A stretch of DNA of 64,000 nt from JBLHZY01 sp050633265 (GCA_050633265.1 JBOEGE010000001.1:62001-126000); one strand, 5' to 3'. Positions 8,514-17,845 are shown, counted from the stretch's first letter. The notes: generated by a model not told the origin, from the letters alone. Program-made: numbers and translations.

Positions 8514-8595
8514 CGAAACAGGCTCCGTCTTGAAAGGTTCTCAAACACCCTGTAAGCCGATACGAGGCCTAGGGGAACATGGCAAGAGGGGCGGC

Positions 8596-9099
8596 ATGTC
8601 AAATCTGATCGAAACGATCTTCGCGCGACTGATGGAACAGGTGAAAATCCTGCGCAAATCATTCATGGCACTGCTTCTTTTTGGCGGGCTTGCCGCCTGT
8701 GCAGCCCAATATCAAAATCACGGCTACGCGCCCGATGAAGATCAGCTATCGCTTGTTGAGGTCGGGGTTTCCACCAAAGAAGATGTCGCGGATGCGGTCG
8801 GGCGGCCAACATCGCAAGGGATTTTGGAGCAAAGCGGCTGGTATTACGTTCAATCGCGCTTCAAGCATTTTACCTATAACGCCCCTAAAGAGGTTGAGCG
8901 GCAAGTCGTTGCCATCAGCTTTACCGACAAAGGCATCGTGAGCAATGTTGAGCGCTTCGGGCTTGAAGACGGCAAAGCGATCGTTCTGTCGCGCCGGGTC
9001 ACGGAATCCAATATTCAGGGCGTGTCCTTCATCAAACAGCTGATCGGCAACTTGGGCCGTGTCACCAATGACGAGCTGTTCGGCAATACAGAATTCTGA
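8596..9099 (+). CDS. bamE: Outer membrane assembly lipoprotein BamE
   Basis: BamE is a small lipoprotein of the BAM complex, which folds beta-barrels into the outer membrane. The product has a lipoprotein signal ending LLLFGGLAAC, with the acylated cysteine about residue 35, and then the SmpA/OmlA fold with VEVGVSTKEDVADAVGRPTSQG. The start at 8596 is chosen for the purine-rich AGAGGGG just upstream; it gives a long n-region (MSNLIETIFARLMEQVKILRKS). An internal ATG at 8632 would give a conventional signal length but has no visible ribosome binding site. The gene is divergent from DUF177. Confidence 0.85.
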   Translation: MSNLIETIFARLMEQVKILRKSFMALLLFGGLAACAAQYQNHGYAPDEDQLSLVEVGVSTKEDVADAVGRPTSQGILEQSGWYYVQSRFKHFTYNAPKEVERQVVAISFTDKGIVSNVERFGLEDGKAIVLSRRVTESNIQGVSFIKQLIGNLGRVTNDELFGNTEF

Positions 9100-9126
9100 T
9101 CACCAAACGGCTGATCCCAAAATACC

Positions 9127-9160
9127 AAAAACGCGCAGAGCCAAAAGCCTGCGCGTTTTT
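9127..9160. terminator. Bidirectional intrinsic terminator between bamE and msrB
   Basis: A perfect 12-bp inverted repeat (AAAAACGCGCAG at 9127-9138, CTGCGCGTTTTT at 9149-9160) encloses a 10-nt loop. The A and T ends make it usable from both sides. It lies between two convergent genes. Confidence 0.88.
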
Positions 9161-9220
9161 ATTTAGCTTATCGCCTGAGGATCGCCCCCTTTGCCCAATC
9201 ACCGGGGCGAGGGCGCGCGC

Positions 9221-9613
9221 CTATTCTTCTGGCTCAAAGCCAAGCGCAACCCCATTGATGCAATAGCGCTGCCCTGTTGGCAAAGGCCCATCCTCAAACA
9301 CATGGCCCAAATGCGCGCCGCAATTCTCGCAAGTGACCTCGATACGCTCCATCCCATGGCTGCGATCAAGATGCTCTGCAATCGGCGCGCCCTTTGCCGG
9401 CGCGAAAAACGAAGGCCAGCCACAGCCGCTTTCAAACTTGGTCCCTTGGGTAAACAGAACCTCCCCGCAACAGGTGCAGGTGAATTTGCCCGGTTGTTTG
9501 GGAAAGCCGGGATGCGAAAAGGCCCGCTCGGTTCCGGCTTGGCGGGTCACGCGAAACGCCTCTTGCCCAAGCTGCGCCAGCCATTCTTCTTGCGTTTTTT
9601 CAACTTTTGCCAT
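9221..9613 (-). CDS. msrB: Peptide-methionine (R)-S-oxide reductase
   Basis: MsrB reduces methionine-R-sulfoxide in oxidised proteins. The 130-residue product has the four structural zinc cysteines (Cys46 and Cys49 in CTCCG, Cys95 and Cys98 in CENCG), the catalytic Cys118 in RYCING, and Cys64 in SGCGWPSF as likely resolving cysteine. The ATG at 9613 is preferred over 9622 because AAGG lies at a better distance from it. It is a stand-alone, cytoplasmic-looking protein without a signal peptide. Confidence 0.95.
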   Translation of the reverse strand: MAKVEKTQEEWLAQLGQEAFRVTRQAGTERAFSHPGFPKQPGKFTCTCCGEVLFTQGTKFESGCGWPSFFAPAKGAPIAEHLDRSHGMERIEVTCENCGAHLGHVFEDGPLPTGQRYCINGVALGFEPEE

Positions 9614-9737
9614 GCTTGCCATCCTTTTCCCGCCGCAGCGTCAATTCTTTGTCACATCTTGTGTGATAAGACGCGACGAACCATATGTAAGGCGCGTATT
9701 GCACAGGACAAGTGTTTTGCGAAGCGAGGGGAGCCAG

Positions 9738-10628
9738 ATGCTGGGCCAGAAGTTAGGATTGGGAAAAGGCCGCTATGCGGTGAGATTTGCCCGCGATGCG
9801 GCGGATGTTTCTGCGGCGCAACGGCTGCGCTACCTTGCCTTTGTCGCGGGCAGCGCCGCGCCAGCAATCAATAAAGCGGGAAGCGCCGCGCCAGCAATCA
9901 ACAAAGCGGGCAGCGCCGCGCCAGCAATCAACAAAGCGGGAAGCGCCGCGCCAGCAACCGATCCAACAGAAAATCCAATCCTCCCCAACAGCCCCCAGAT
10001 CGAGGCCGATGCAGACGCCTATGATACAACCTGCCGCCATGTCCTTGTTGAAGAGGTCAAATCCGGCGCGCTGGTCTGTACCTTTCGCATCCTCGAAATA
10101 GACGGCGGCGCAGACATTGGGCGCAGCTATTCGGCGCAATATTATGGGCTCGAAGGGCTTGCCGATTTCGAAGGGCCCATGCTTGAGATGGGGCGCTTTT
10201 GCATCCATCCCGAATGGCGCGATGCCGATATCCTGCGCGTCGCTTGGGGCGCGATGACCGCTTATGTCGATAAAGCCGGGATCAAAATGCTGTTTGGCTG
10301 CTCGTCCTTTCACGGCACAGATGCGCGCGAATATTCCGATGCTTTTGCCATGCTCAAAGCGCGCCACCTCGCACCAACCCGCTTCTTGCCCCGTGTCAAA
10401 GCGCCCAATGTCTTTCGCTTTGCCGCCCGCCTGCGCCGCAAACCAGATGCCAAAAAAGCCATGCTGAAAATGCCGCCCTTGCTGCGCACCTATCTTGTCA
10501 TGGGGGGCTGGGTTTCCGATCACGCGGTGGTGGATCGCGACCTCAACACTTTGCATGTTTTCACCGGGCTTGAGATCGCCGCCATCCCGCCCGCCAGAAA
10601 GCGCCTTTTGCGCGCCGTTGCGGGCTAA
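9738..10628 (+). CDS. olsB: Ornithine-ACP N-acyltransferase with in-frame repeat insertion
   Basis: OlsB transfers a 3-hydroxyacyl group from ACP to ornithine, the first step to ornithine lipids. The 296-residue product follows the family: AAQRLRYLAFV, then CRHVLVEEVKSGALVCTFRI, LEMGRFCIHPEW, and FGCSSFHGTDAREYSDAFAML. The start at 9738 has a strong GAGGGGAG site; in-frame sequence further upstream lies opposite msrB. The oddity is an inserted low-complexity stretch (about residues 37-75) made of repeated GSAAPAINKA units, placed in the loop before the conserved acyl-binding core. The frame is kept, so the protein is probably functional. No olsA is adjacent. Confidence 0.88.
   Translation: MLGQKLGLGKGRYAVRFARDAADVSAAQRLRYLAFVAGSAAPAINKAGSAAPAINKAGSAAPAINKAGSAAPATDPTENPILPNSPQIEADADAYDTTCRHVLVEEVKSGALVCTFRILEIDGGADIGRSYSAQYYGLEGLADFEGPMLEMGRFCIHPEWRDADILRVAWGAMTAYVDKAGIKMLFGCSSFHGTDAREYSDAFAMLKARHLAPTRFLPRVKAPNVFRFAARLRRKPDAKKAMLKMPPLLRTYLVMGGWVSDHAVVDRDLNTLHVFTGLEIAAIPPARKRLLRAVAG
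9846..9957 (+). repeat. 30-bp in-frame tandem repeat inside olsB (3.7 copies)
   Basis: Units begin at 9846, 9876, 9906 and 9936, each starting GCGGG and encoding AGSAAPAINK-type decapeptides. The units alternate GCGGGC/GCGGGA at base 6, which suggests that a 60-bp pair was duplicated. The first unit also has AATAAA where the second and third have AACAAA. The last copy decays after base 9957. Confidence 0.92.
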
Positions 10629-10719
10629 AACCCTTATATTTTCGCCCAAAACGCCCCAAATCCGCGCCCACCACATTTCCCGCATTGACGGCGCCCGCGC
10701 GCGCAGATAGCGAAGCCCA

Positions 10720-12540
10720 ATGGCACGCACACCCCTCCTTCAACTCACCGATATCTCGCTTACATTTGGCGGGGATCCGATCTTTTCCGACCTCTCTTTG
10801 GTGGTCCAACCCGGCGATCGGGTGGCCCTTGTGGGGCGCAATGGCTCGGGAAAATCGACGCTGATGAAGGTCATGGCGGGGCAAGTTGAATCTGACCGCG
10901 GCGAAGTGATCCTCGCGCCCGGTGTGCAGGTTGGCTATATGGAACAAGAGCCCGATCTAAGCGGCTTTGAAACCCTTGGCGAATTTGCCGCCAGCGGCCT
11001 TGATCCATCTGAATCCTACCGGGTGAATATCGTCGCTGAAGGGCTGAAATTTGATCCCGAAGGGCTTGTCGCCACGGCCTCTGGCGGGGAAAAACGCCGC
11101 GCCGCTCTGGCCAAATTGCTGGCCGAAGCGCCCGAGCTGATGCTGCTCGATGAGCCCACCAATCACCTTGATATTGAGGCCATCGGCTGGCTCGAAAACG
11201 AGCTGAAACAAACCCGCGCAGGCTTTGTTTTGATCAGCCACGATAGGGCCTTTCTGCGCGCGCTGACCCGCGCCACCCTGTGGATTGATCGCGGCCAAGT
11301 GCGCCGCATTGAGGAAGGGTTTGATGCCTTTGAGGGCTGGCGCGATAAACTTTGGGAAGAAGAAGACGATCAGCGCCACAAGCTTGATCGCAAGATCAAA
11401 GCCGAAGCGCGTTGGGCCGTTGAAGGCATCTCTGCGCGGCGCAAACGCAACATGGGCCGGGTGCGCGCGCTGCAAGATCTGCGCGCCGATCGCGCCGCGA
11501 TGATCCGCCGAACGGGCACAGCCGGCATGGCGCTTGATGCGGGGCAGAAATCCGGCAAACAAGTTGTCGAAGCCATTGAAATATTGAAATCTTTTGAGAA
11601 TAAAGTGATCCTTGATAAGTTCTCGATCAAGATCGCGCGCGGGGATCGGGTTGCCTTTGTTGGGCCCAATGGCGCGGGCAAAACCACGCTTTTGAAGATG
11701 CTTACCGGCGAGCTGGCCCCTGATAGCGGCATAATCAAGCTTGGCACCAAGCTGGAAATGGCGGTTTTCGATCAAAATCGCGCAGCACTTGATCCTGATA
11801 TGAGCCTTTGGGAAAGCCTCACGGGGGATGCTGAAATGCGCGTCTCAGGGGTTGCCGATCAGGTCATGGTGCGCGGCACGCCCCGCCATGTGGTGAGCTA
11901 CCTCAAAGAATTTCTCTTCACCGATGCCCAAGCCCGCGCGCCTGTGCGCTCGCTTTCTGGCGGCGAAAAAGCCCGGCTTTTGTTGGCCCGGATCATGGCG
12001 CGCGAAAGCAACCTTTTGGTGCTCGATGAGCCGACCAATGATCTGGACGTCGAAACGCTTGATCTGTTGCAAGAGCTGCTGACAGATTTTGCCGGAACGG
12101 TGCTGCTTGTCTCGCATGATCGCGATTTTATTGATCGGGTGGCGACGATGACCGTGGCGATGGAGGGCGATGGCAAAGCGACGCTCTATCCCGGCGGCTG
12201 GTCTGATTATCGCGATCAGCGCAGCGCAGGCGCGGTTGAGAAAAAGGAAGCAAAATCAAAAGGCAACGGTGCAAAGCTAAAGCAAGAAACGGGCGCGAAA
12301 GAGGCCAACGAGACCGGCCTGACTTACACCGAACAACACCGCCTTGAGACATTGCCCGGCGAGATGGAGCGCCTTGAGGCCGAGATCGCCAAACTGGTTG
12401 AATTCCTCTCAGACCCCGAGCTTTTCACCGCCCATCCAGCGAAATTCCAAAAGGCCACGGATGCTCTGATCGCGCGTCAAGCGGCCTTGGATGCGGCCGA
12501 AGAAGAGTGGATCGCGCTCGAAGACAGGGCCGCAGGCTAG
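10720..12540 (+). CDS. ABC-F family ATPase (Uup/EttA-like)
   Basis: The 606-residue protein has two ABC cassettes on one chain and no membrane segment, which is the ABC-F architecture of ribosome-associated translation factors. Cassette 1 has Walker A GRNGSGKST, signature ASGGEKRR and LLDEPTNHLD. Cassette 2 has GPNGAGKTT, LSGGEKAR and VLDEPTNDLD. The linker between them is charged (about 215-260). The C-terminal tail (about 510-600) is rich in Lys/Glu and predicted coiled coil, as in Uup. It is a single-gene unit by spacing. The exact subfamily (Uup or another) is not certain. Confidence 0.92.
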   Translation: MARTPLLQLTDISLTFGGDPIFSDLSLVVQPGDRVALVGRNGSGKSTLMKVMAGQVESDRGEVILAPGVQVGYMEQEPDLSGFETLGEFAASGLDPSESYRVNIVAEGLKFDPEGLVATASGGEKRRAALAKLLAEAPELMLLDEPTNHLDIEAIGWLENELKQTRAGFVLISHDRAFLRALTRATLWIDRGQVRRIEEGFDAFEGWRDKLWEEEDDQRHKLDRKIKAEARWAVEGISARRKRNMGRVRALQDLRADRAAMIRRTGTAGMALDAGQKSGKQVVEAIEILKSFENKVILDKFSIKIARGDRVAFVGPNGAGKTTLLKMLTGELAPDSGIIKLGTKLEMAVFDQNRAALDPDMSLWESLTGDAEMRVSGVADQVMVRGTPRHVVSYLKEFLFTDAQARAPVRSLSGGEKARLLLARIMARESNLLVLDEPTNDLDVETLDLLQELLTDFAGTVLLVSHDRDFIDRVATMTVAMEGDGKATLYPGGWSDYRDQRSAGAVEKKEAKSKGNGAKLKQETGAKEANETGLTYTEQHRLETLPGEMERLEAEIAKLVEFLSDPELFTAHPAKFQKATDALIARQAALDAAEEEWIALEDRAAG

Positions 12541-12547
12541 GCGCGCG

Positions 12548-13408
12548 CTACCAACGCCCCGAAGCGCCGCCCCCAGAGCTTGATCCGCCGCCAAATGAGC
12601 CACCAGAGGAGCTCGAACTGCTGCTTGCCGAAATCGAATAGGTCGTGGCGTTGTAATAATCGCAGCGCGCGCATTTGATCCGCCGCTCGCCCGTTCCCGG
12701 TGATTTGCGCGTGGCGGGGATCGTGGTTTTGCGGGTATAATGAAGCGCACGGCGCCCGCAACTTGGGCAGCGGCGCACGCGGGTCGCAAGCTTGCGCCCA
12801 AAAATGCCCAAAAGCAGCATGGTCGCAAAAATACCCACAAAGGCAAAACTCAAGAACCGCTCGACGGTTGCCCCGCTGATCCCAGCGCTTGCGGCCTCCT
12901 GCCCAGCGGCCATTGGGCGCGCTATTTCCGAGATCACCGCATCCGTGCCAACAATCAGGCCTTTGGTGTAGTTTTCATTGCGAAAATGCGGTAAAAAATC
13001 AGTGTCTACAAGGCTTTGCGCGATCCGGTTGTAGCCTGCGGAATAGCCCGAACCAACCTCAATCCGCATCTCCCGATCCTCGCGCAGCAAAAGCACCATG
13101 ATGCCATCGTTGCGCGCTGCGTCCCCAACGCCCCAGTCGTTAAACAGCGCCGTGGCAAAGGGCTCAAGCCGATCCCAGCCATAGGGCAGGCGGCTGGCCA
13201 GGGTCACAACCACCAGCTCAATCCCTGTCTCATCGTATAAGGCGCTGATCTTAGCGCGCATTTCGGCTTCTTGGGCATCGTCTAGGATATCATCCCAGTC
13301 GTTGATCATCCTGTCGTCATAGGCGGGCAGGGTCTGGGCCTTGGCTGAAGGCATCAGCGCCAAAAGCGCAAAAGCGAGGCAGAGCAGGCGGATAAATCGG
13401 CGAGCCAT
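12548..13408 (-). CDS. TPM-domain membrane protein (YgcG-like)
   Basis: The 286-residue product starts with a signal peptide (MARRFIRLLCLAFALLALMPSAKA). A TPM domain follows at about 30-150 (DWDDILDDAQEAEMRAKI, TGIELVVVTL, GIMVLLLREDREMRIEVGSGY). Then come one membrane span (about 185-205), a zinc ribbon (CPSCG and CARCDYYN) and a Gly/Ser-rich tail ending SGGGASGRW. TPM proteins have been tied to photosystem repair and envelope functions, but the role here is unknown. An in-frame start 15 or 54 bases upstream is possible; 13408 gives the best signal peptide. Confidence 0.82.
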   Translation of the reverse strand: MARRFIRLLCLAFALLALMPSAKAQTLPAYDDRMINDWDDILDDAQEAEMRAKISALYDETGIELVVVTLASRLPYGWDRLEPFATALFNDWGVGDAARNDGIMVLLLREDREMRIEVGSGYSAGYNRIAQSLVDTDFLPHFRNENYTKGLIVGTDAVISEIARPMAAGQEAASAGISGATVERFLSFAFVGIFATMLLLGIFGRKLATRVRRCPSCGRRALHYTRKTTIPATRKSPGTGERRIKCARCDYYNATTYSISASSSSSSSGGSFGGGSSSGGGASGRW

Positions 13409-13695
13409 TACATAACACTCCATAATTCCGCCCAGCTTAAGGGAAATACCGGAAACCGCCAAGCGATCACAGCCTATCTCAAAAGATTACACAGAAGTGA
13501 TCATGGGCGCAAAAATCAGCCATTTTCCGCGCAAAGATTTCGCCGCCAAAAGGCCATTTCGGCGCCGTTTCGCCCAAATGATGCTTGCGCCGCAATATCG
13601 CGCAAACGGCCCTTTAAACCGCCCCGAAACAAGCACAGATCATTCCCCATAGCCCGACAATGTTTGGGCTTGCTTGCAAAAACAGGAGTGAAAAC

Positions 13696-14289
13696 ATGAT
13701 CACTAAAGCAAAAATTCTGACCGCCTCGGCCATTGCTGCCCTCGCATCCACCGCCGCTTTCGCGGGCAACCTTGATCCCGTGGCGCCCGCCCCGATCATC
13801 ACCCCGGTCGCCCCCGTTTCCCAAGGCACGGATTGGACCGGCGGCTATGCGGGTGTTCAGCTGGGCTATGGCAAGGCCAACATCGGTGCAGGCAATGGCA
13901 ACGGGCTGCTTTATGGCGCACAGGCCGGCTATCTCTATGATTTTGGCAGCTATGTGATCGGGGGCGAGATTGATTTTAACGCCTCGCGTATTGATCTGGG
14001 CGGCGGCAACAGCCTTGATAACCTGACCCGCGCCAAATTGCGCGCTGGTTTTGATGCTGGCCCTGCGCTTGTTTATGCAACCGGGGGCGCGGCCTTCGGG
14101 AACGCCACAATCGGCGGCACCTCTTATAATGACACCGGCTATTTCTATGGTGTTGGTGTTGATTTCATGGTCACAGACCGGATCGTCGTTGGCGGCGAGA
14201 TCACCCAAAACCAGTTTAACGGCTTTGCAGGCTCTGGTTCGAATGTTGATACAACAGCCATCGCCGCGCGTGTTTCGATGAAGTTCTGA
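13696..14289 (+). CDS. Small outer membrane beta-barrel protein (Omp25/OmpA-barrel type)
   Basis: The 197-residue product has a signal peptide ending TAAFAG, a short Pro/Val-rich segment, then a barrel of about eight strands rich in Gly, Tyr and Asn (WTGGYAGVQLGYG, GLLYGAQAGYLYDFGSY). It ends in the outer-membrane sorting motif AARVSMKF with a terminal Phe. This is the porin-like family common in alphaproteobacteria. The ATG at 13696 follows AACAGGAGTG. A clear terminator follows, so it is probably monocistronic. Confidence 0.88.
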   Translation: MITKAKILTASAIAALASTAAFAGNLDPVAPAPIITPVAPVSQGTDWTGGYAGVQLGYGKANIGAGNGNGLLYGAQAGYLYDFGSYVIGGEIDFNASRIDLGGGNSLDNLTRAKLRAGFDAGPALVYATGGAAFGNATIGGTSYNDTGYFYGVGVDFMVTDRIVVGGEITQNQFNGFAGSGSNVDTTAIAARVSMKF

Positions 14290-14315
14290 TCCCCCAGATC
14301 AGGCTTTGCGAAAGA

Positions 14316-14346
14316 GGGCGCGTCTCACAAGGGGCGCGCCTTTTTT
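14316..14346 (+). terminator. Intrinsic terminator of the outer membrane protein gene
   Basis: The stem GGCGCG (14317-14322) pairs with CGCGCC (14335-14340) and is followed directly by six T residues. It lies 26 bases after the stop. Confidence 0.88.
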
Positions 14347-14515
14347 CATCTATAGAATTGATTGCAAAGGTAAAATCAGCGCGCAAAAGCAAAACCCCGC
14401 GAAGCCCGAAAGCCGCGCGGGGCGCAATATTTACCCACAGAATGCACATTGGCCCAACCGGGGCCATTCTGCCCGCCCATCCTAATCCGAAAGCTGTGAC
14501 AATTCCGTTAAGCCT

Positions 14516-15640
14516 TCAAAGCGCCTCCCAGGCCGCATCGTTTTGCGAGGATCGAATACAGGCCGCAATAAAGCGCATCCCGGCAAGACCATCGGCCAGA
14601 TCGGGCGTGTGAATGGCGCCGTCGGGCGCGCGCCCCGCTTGATCCGCGCGGATAAGGGCGGCGGCTTCGGAATAGATCGTCGCAAAGGCCTCCAGATAGC
14701 CCTCGGGATGGCCGCCCGGAATACGGCTGACCCGCGCGCCAGCCTCGCTTGCCGCCGCACCGCCGCGCGTGAGCATCTCAACCGGCGCGCCAAAGGGCGA
14801 AAAACGCAGCGCATTGGCCGCACTCTGCGCCCATTCCAACCCGCCTTTTTCGCCGTAAACCCTTATTTTGATTTCATTTTCATTGCCCGGCGCAACCTGG
14901 CTTGCCCAAAGCATCCCGCGCGCGCCAGAAGCATAGCGCAGCATCACATGGATATTATCATCCACCAGCCGCCCCGGCACAAATGCCTGCAAATCGGCGG
15001 CCAAACGGGCAGGGGCCTCGCCCAGCACATAAGAGGTAAGATTAAACGCATGGGTGCCAATATCGCCCACACAGCCCCCCGCACCAGAGCGCGCCGGATC
15101 AACCCGCCACTCGGCCTGTTTGCCGCTCGCCGGTTCGGTCAACCAATCCTGCGCATATTCGGCCTGAACAACACGGATCTTGCCCAGATCGCCGCGCGCA
15201 ATCATCTCGCGGGCTTGGCGCACCATCGGGTAGCCGGTGTAATTATGGGTTAGGATAAAGCGCGCCTTTGACGCGCGCGCCGCGGCCGCGATCGCTTCGG
15301 CATCCTCCATCGTTGCGGCCAAGGGCTTGTCGCAGATCACATTGATACCTGCATTCAAAAACGCAATCGCGGGGGCGGCATGCATATGGTTTGGGGTGAC
15401 AATGGCCACCGCATCAATACCATCTTCAAGAGCGGCTTCTGCGCGGGCCATCTCATTGAAATCACTATAGGATCGCGCAATGCCGATTTCCTCTGCCGAG
15501 GCCTTCGCCCGCGCCGGATCAGAACTCAGCGCCCCTGCAACAAGCTCCCATTCCCCATCAAGCCGCGCGGCCATCCGGTGCACCCCGCCGATGAAAGCGC
15601 CTTGCCCGCCGCCAACCATCCCAAGCTTCAAACGCGCCAT
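14516..15640 (-). CDS. Gfo/Idh/MocA-family oxidoreductase
   Basis: The 374-residue protein has an N-terminal Rossmann fold (VGGGQGAFIGGVHRMA, about 9-24) and the family's catalytic-lysine motif in the form DKP (104-106), followed by the Gfo/Idh C-terminal sheet domain with HAFNLTSYVLGE. Members oxidise or reduce sugar hydroxyls with NAD(P). It lies 2 bases downstream of the TIM-barrel gene and after lacI on the same strand, so the three form a regulator-isomerase-dehydrogenase unit divergent from the sugar transporter. The substrate is unknown; an inositol or glycoside dehydrogenase role is possible. Confidence 0.85.
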   Translation of the reverse strand: MARLKLGMVGGGQGAFIGGVHRMAARLDGEWELVAGALSSDPARAKASAEEIGIARSYSDFNEMARAEAALEDGIDAVAIVTPNHMHAAPAIAFLNAGINVICDKPLAATMEDAEAIAAAARASKARFILTHNYTGYPMVRQAREMIARGDLGKIRVVQAEYAQDWLTEPASGKQAEWRVDPARSGAGGCVGDIGTHAFNLTSYVLGEAPARLAADLQAFVPGRLVDDNIHVMLRYASGARGMLWASQVAPGNENEIKIRVYGEKGGLEWAQSAANALRFSPFGAPVEMLTRGGAAASEAGARVSRIPGGHPEGYLEAFATIYSEAAALIRADQAGRAPDGAIHTPDLADGLAGMRFIAACIRSSQNDAAWEAL

Positions 15641-15642
15641 CT

Positions 15643-16698
15643 TTACAGCCCCAACATCTTGCGAATTTGTGCTTGATCGACCTCGGCCCCAGCGAAATCA
15701 TCAAAGGCTTTTTCTGTGGCCTCGATGATATGGGCCTCGATAAAGGGCGCACCCTCCGCCGCGCCTTGCTCGGGCGATTTGAGGCAGCATTCCCACTCCA
15801 AAACCGCCCAGCTGTCGTAATCATACTGCGCAAGGCGCGAGAAAATTCCGGCAAAATCAACCTGACCATCGCCAAGCGAGCGGAACCGCCCGGCGCGATT
15901 TGTCCAGCCTTGATAGCCCGAATAAACCCCTTGTCGCCCGGTTGGATTGAACTCGGCATCTTTGACATGAAAGGCGCAGATACGCTCGTGATAGATGTCG
16001 ATAAACTCAAGATAATCAAGCTGTTGGAGGAGGAAATGCGAAGGATCGTAATTGATCTGCGCGCGCGCATGCCCCTTGACCGCATCAACGAACATCTCGA
16101 ACGTGGCCCCATCAAACACATCCTCGCCGGGATGAATTTCATAGCCAATATCAACGCCGCACTCATCATAGACATCCAAAATCGGGGTCCAACGGCGGCC
16201 AAGCTCGGCAAAGGCCTCCTCAATCAGGCCCGCGGGGCGCTGCGGCCATGGGTAGAGATAGGGAAAGGCGAGCGAGCCGGTGAAACTGACCGATGTGTTC
16301 AGCCCAAGGTTCTTTGAGGCGCGGGCGGCCAATTTCATCTGTTCAACGGCCCATTCCTGGCGCGCTTTGGGCTTGCCATGCACGGATTTGGGCGCAAAGG
16401 CATCAAAGGCAGTATCATAGGCCGGATTAACCGCGACCAACTGCCCCTGAAGATGGGTCGCAAGCTCGGTGATCTCAACGCCCGCATCGGCGCAAATCCC
16501 TTTGATTTCATCGCAGTAAGCCGCGGAACCAGCCGCCTTTTCCAGATCAAACAGGCTTTCCACAAAGGTCGGGATTTGCACCCCCTTATAGCCAAGCGAG
16601 GCGGCCCATTTGGTGATATTCTCAAGGCTGTCAAAAGGCGCGGTGTCGCCGGCAAATTGCGCTAGAAACAGGGCGGGGCCCTTCATCGTTTTGGCCAT
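15643..16698 (-). CDS. Xylose-isomerase-like TIM barrel (sugar isomerase/epimerase)
   Basis: The 351-residue protein belongs to the AP endonuclease 2/xylose-isomerase-like barrel family. Likely metal ligands and active-site segments are the Glu in GYEIHPGEDVFDG, the Asp and His in NYDPSHFLLQ, and FHVKDAEF near residue 240. It has no signal peptide. Members act as sugar epimerases/isomerases, dehydratases or glycoside-cleaving enzymes in partnership with Gfo/Idh oxidoreductases. The pairing with the next gene (2-base gap) suggests the two act on the same sugar. Confidence 0.82.
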   Translation of the reverse strand: MAKTMKGPALFLAQFAGDTAPFDSLENITKWAASLGYKGVQIPTFVESLFDLEKAAGSAAYCDEIKGICADAGVEITELATHLQGQLVAVNPAYDTAFDAFAPKSVHGKPKARQEWAVEQMKLAARASKNLGLNTSVSFTGSLAFPYLYPWPQRPAGLIEEAFAELGRRWTPILDVYDECGVDIGYEIHPGEDVFDGATFEMFVDAVKGHARAQINYDPSHFLLQQLDYLEFIDIYHERICAFHVKDAEFNPTGRQGVYSGYQGWTNRAGRFRSLGDGQVDFAGIFSRLAQYDYDSWAVLEWECCLKSPEQGAAEGAPFIEAHIIEATEKAFDDFAGAEVDQAQIRKMLGL

Positions 16699-16738
16699 AT
16701 CTAGATCTCCGTTGGGCTAAGCGCGGTTTTGGCGCGGG

Positions 16739-17845
16739 TTAAAGAGGCAGGTCGCGCGATTTTGGCGCGATGATTTTGGTTTGCGGATGTTTTGGATCGG
16801 GCAGGGGCCAATTGGCAAAGCTGGGCGTTTCCAGCCCTTGCATGGGCGGCGCCTCTGGGGCCTCGATCTGGCTTAAGGCCGCCTTGGCAAGAAAGCGGCC
16901 CGCGGTCTCGACATCCTCAGAGACAGTGATGAATTCTTTGCGGAAACGGCGCAGCAGGGGAATGGCTTCTTTGGAATAGATATCAATATCTTGCCCGATG
17001 ACGCGCCCCAAAGCCTCTGCCCCTGTCGCCGAGGCCAGCGAGGCCGTTGTTGAGCCGCAGATGATCACATCAATACTGGGGTTTTCCACCAGATAAGCGA
17101 TGACAGCCGCCTCAATATCTTCGGCTGAATTGTCGGAATTGACCCCTTCAAGCAGGCGCGCCGACATGCCGGTTTTCGCGCTGCCGCGGCGCATCCCAAC
17201 AAGCATATCCTGGGCGTAATTCTGGCTTAGGGGCGGCCCGACGAGCAGCATGGATTTGCGCCCGCGCGCCGCCAGTTTGCGCATGCCAATTTCAACGAAA
17301 GCCGCGTTGTCATAATCGAAATAGGCGTGTTCATCGGCCCATTCAGAGCGCCCATGGGTGGCGAAGGGAAAGTTCATCCGGCGCAGATATTCAATGCGCG
17401 GATCGCGCGGCTCAATTTGATTGAGGATAACCGCATCGGCCGAACGGGTTTCGACGATATATTTGATCGGGGTTAAGGGGTCTTGGTCGGCGAAAAATGG
17501 GGTCACGACCAGATGATAGGGGGTGCCGCGCAGGCCAGAGGCAACGCTGGAGAGCAGTTTGGCGGTATTGCTCATCAGATCATGCACGGTTGAAAGGGTG
17601 AGCGAGATCACATTGGTCTTGCCCGTGCGCAGGCGAACCCCGGCGCGATTGGGCCGATAGCCAACCTGATCTGCGCAGGCATGCACGCGCCGTTTTGTCT
17701 CGGCTGAAATATCGGGCGCATCCAAAAGCGCGCGGCTAACGGTGGCCACAGCAAGGCCCGTGATGCGCGAAATGGTCTTCAAGGTTGGCCGCTCGCCGGG
17801 TTTGAGAAGCACGCCGGACTCTGCGGTCGGCTTAGGATCATCCAT
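16739..17845 (-). CDS. LacI-family transcriptional regulator
   Basis: The 368-residue protein has an N-terminal helix-turn-helix (about residues 20-67: TLKTISRITGLAVATVSRALLDAPDISAETK) with the hinge helix region PNRAGVRLRTGKTNVISL, and a periplasmic-binding-like sensor domain. The start at 17845 has GGAGAA upstream; an in-frame start at 17905 lacks one. It is divergent from the sugar ABC transporter. Two palindromes of LacI-operator type lie in the 271-bp gap, so it likely represses both arms until an oligosaccharide or monosaccharide binds. Confidence 0.9.
   Translation of the reverse strand: MDDPKPTAESGVLLKPGERPTLKTISRITGLAVATVSRALLDAPDISAETKRRVHACADQVGYRPNRAGVRLRTGKTNVISLTLSTVHDLMSNTAKLLSSVASGLRGTPYHLVVTPFFADQDPLTPIKYIVETRSADAVILNQIEPRDPRIEYLRRMNFPFATHGRSEWADEHAYFDYDNAAFVEIGMRKLAARGRKSMLLVGPPLSQNYAQDMLVGMRRGSAKTGMSARLLEGVNSDNSAEDIEAAVIAYLVENPSIDVIICGSTTASLASATGAEALGRVIGQDIDIYSKEAIPLLRRFRKEFITVSEDVETAGRFLAKAALSQIEAPEAPPMQGLETPSFANWPLPDPKHPQTKIIAPKSRDLPL

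Noticed and set aside
9333..9737. Long N-terminal extension of olsB
   Set aside because: The extension lies antisense to msrB, has no family similarity, and the ATG at 9738 has a strong ribosome binding site.
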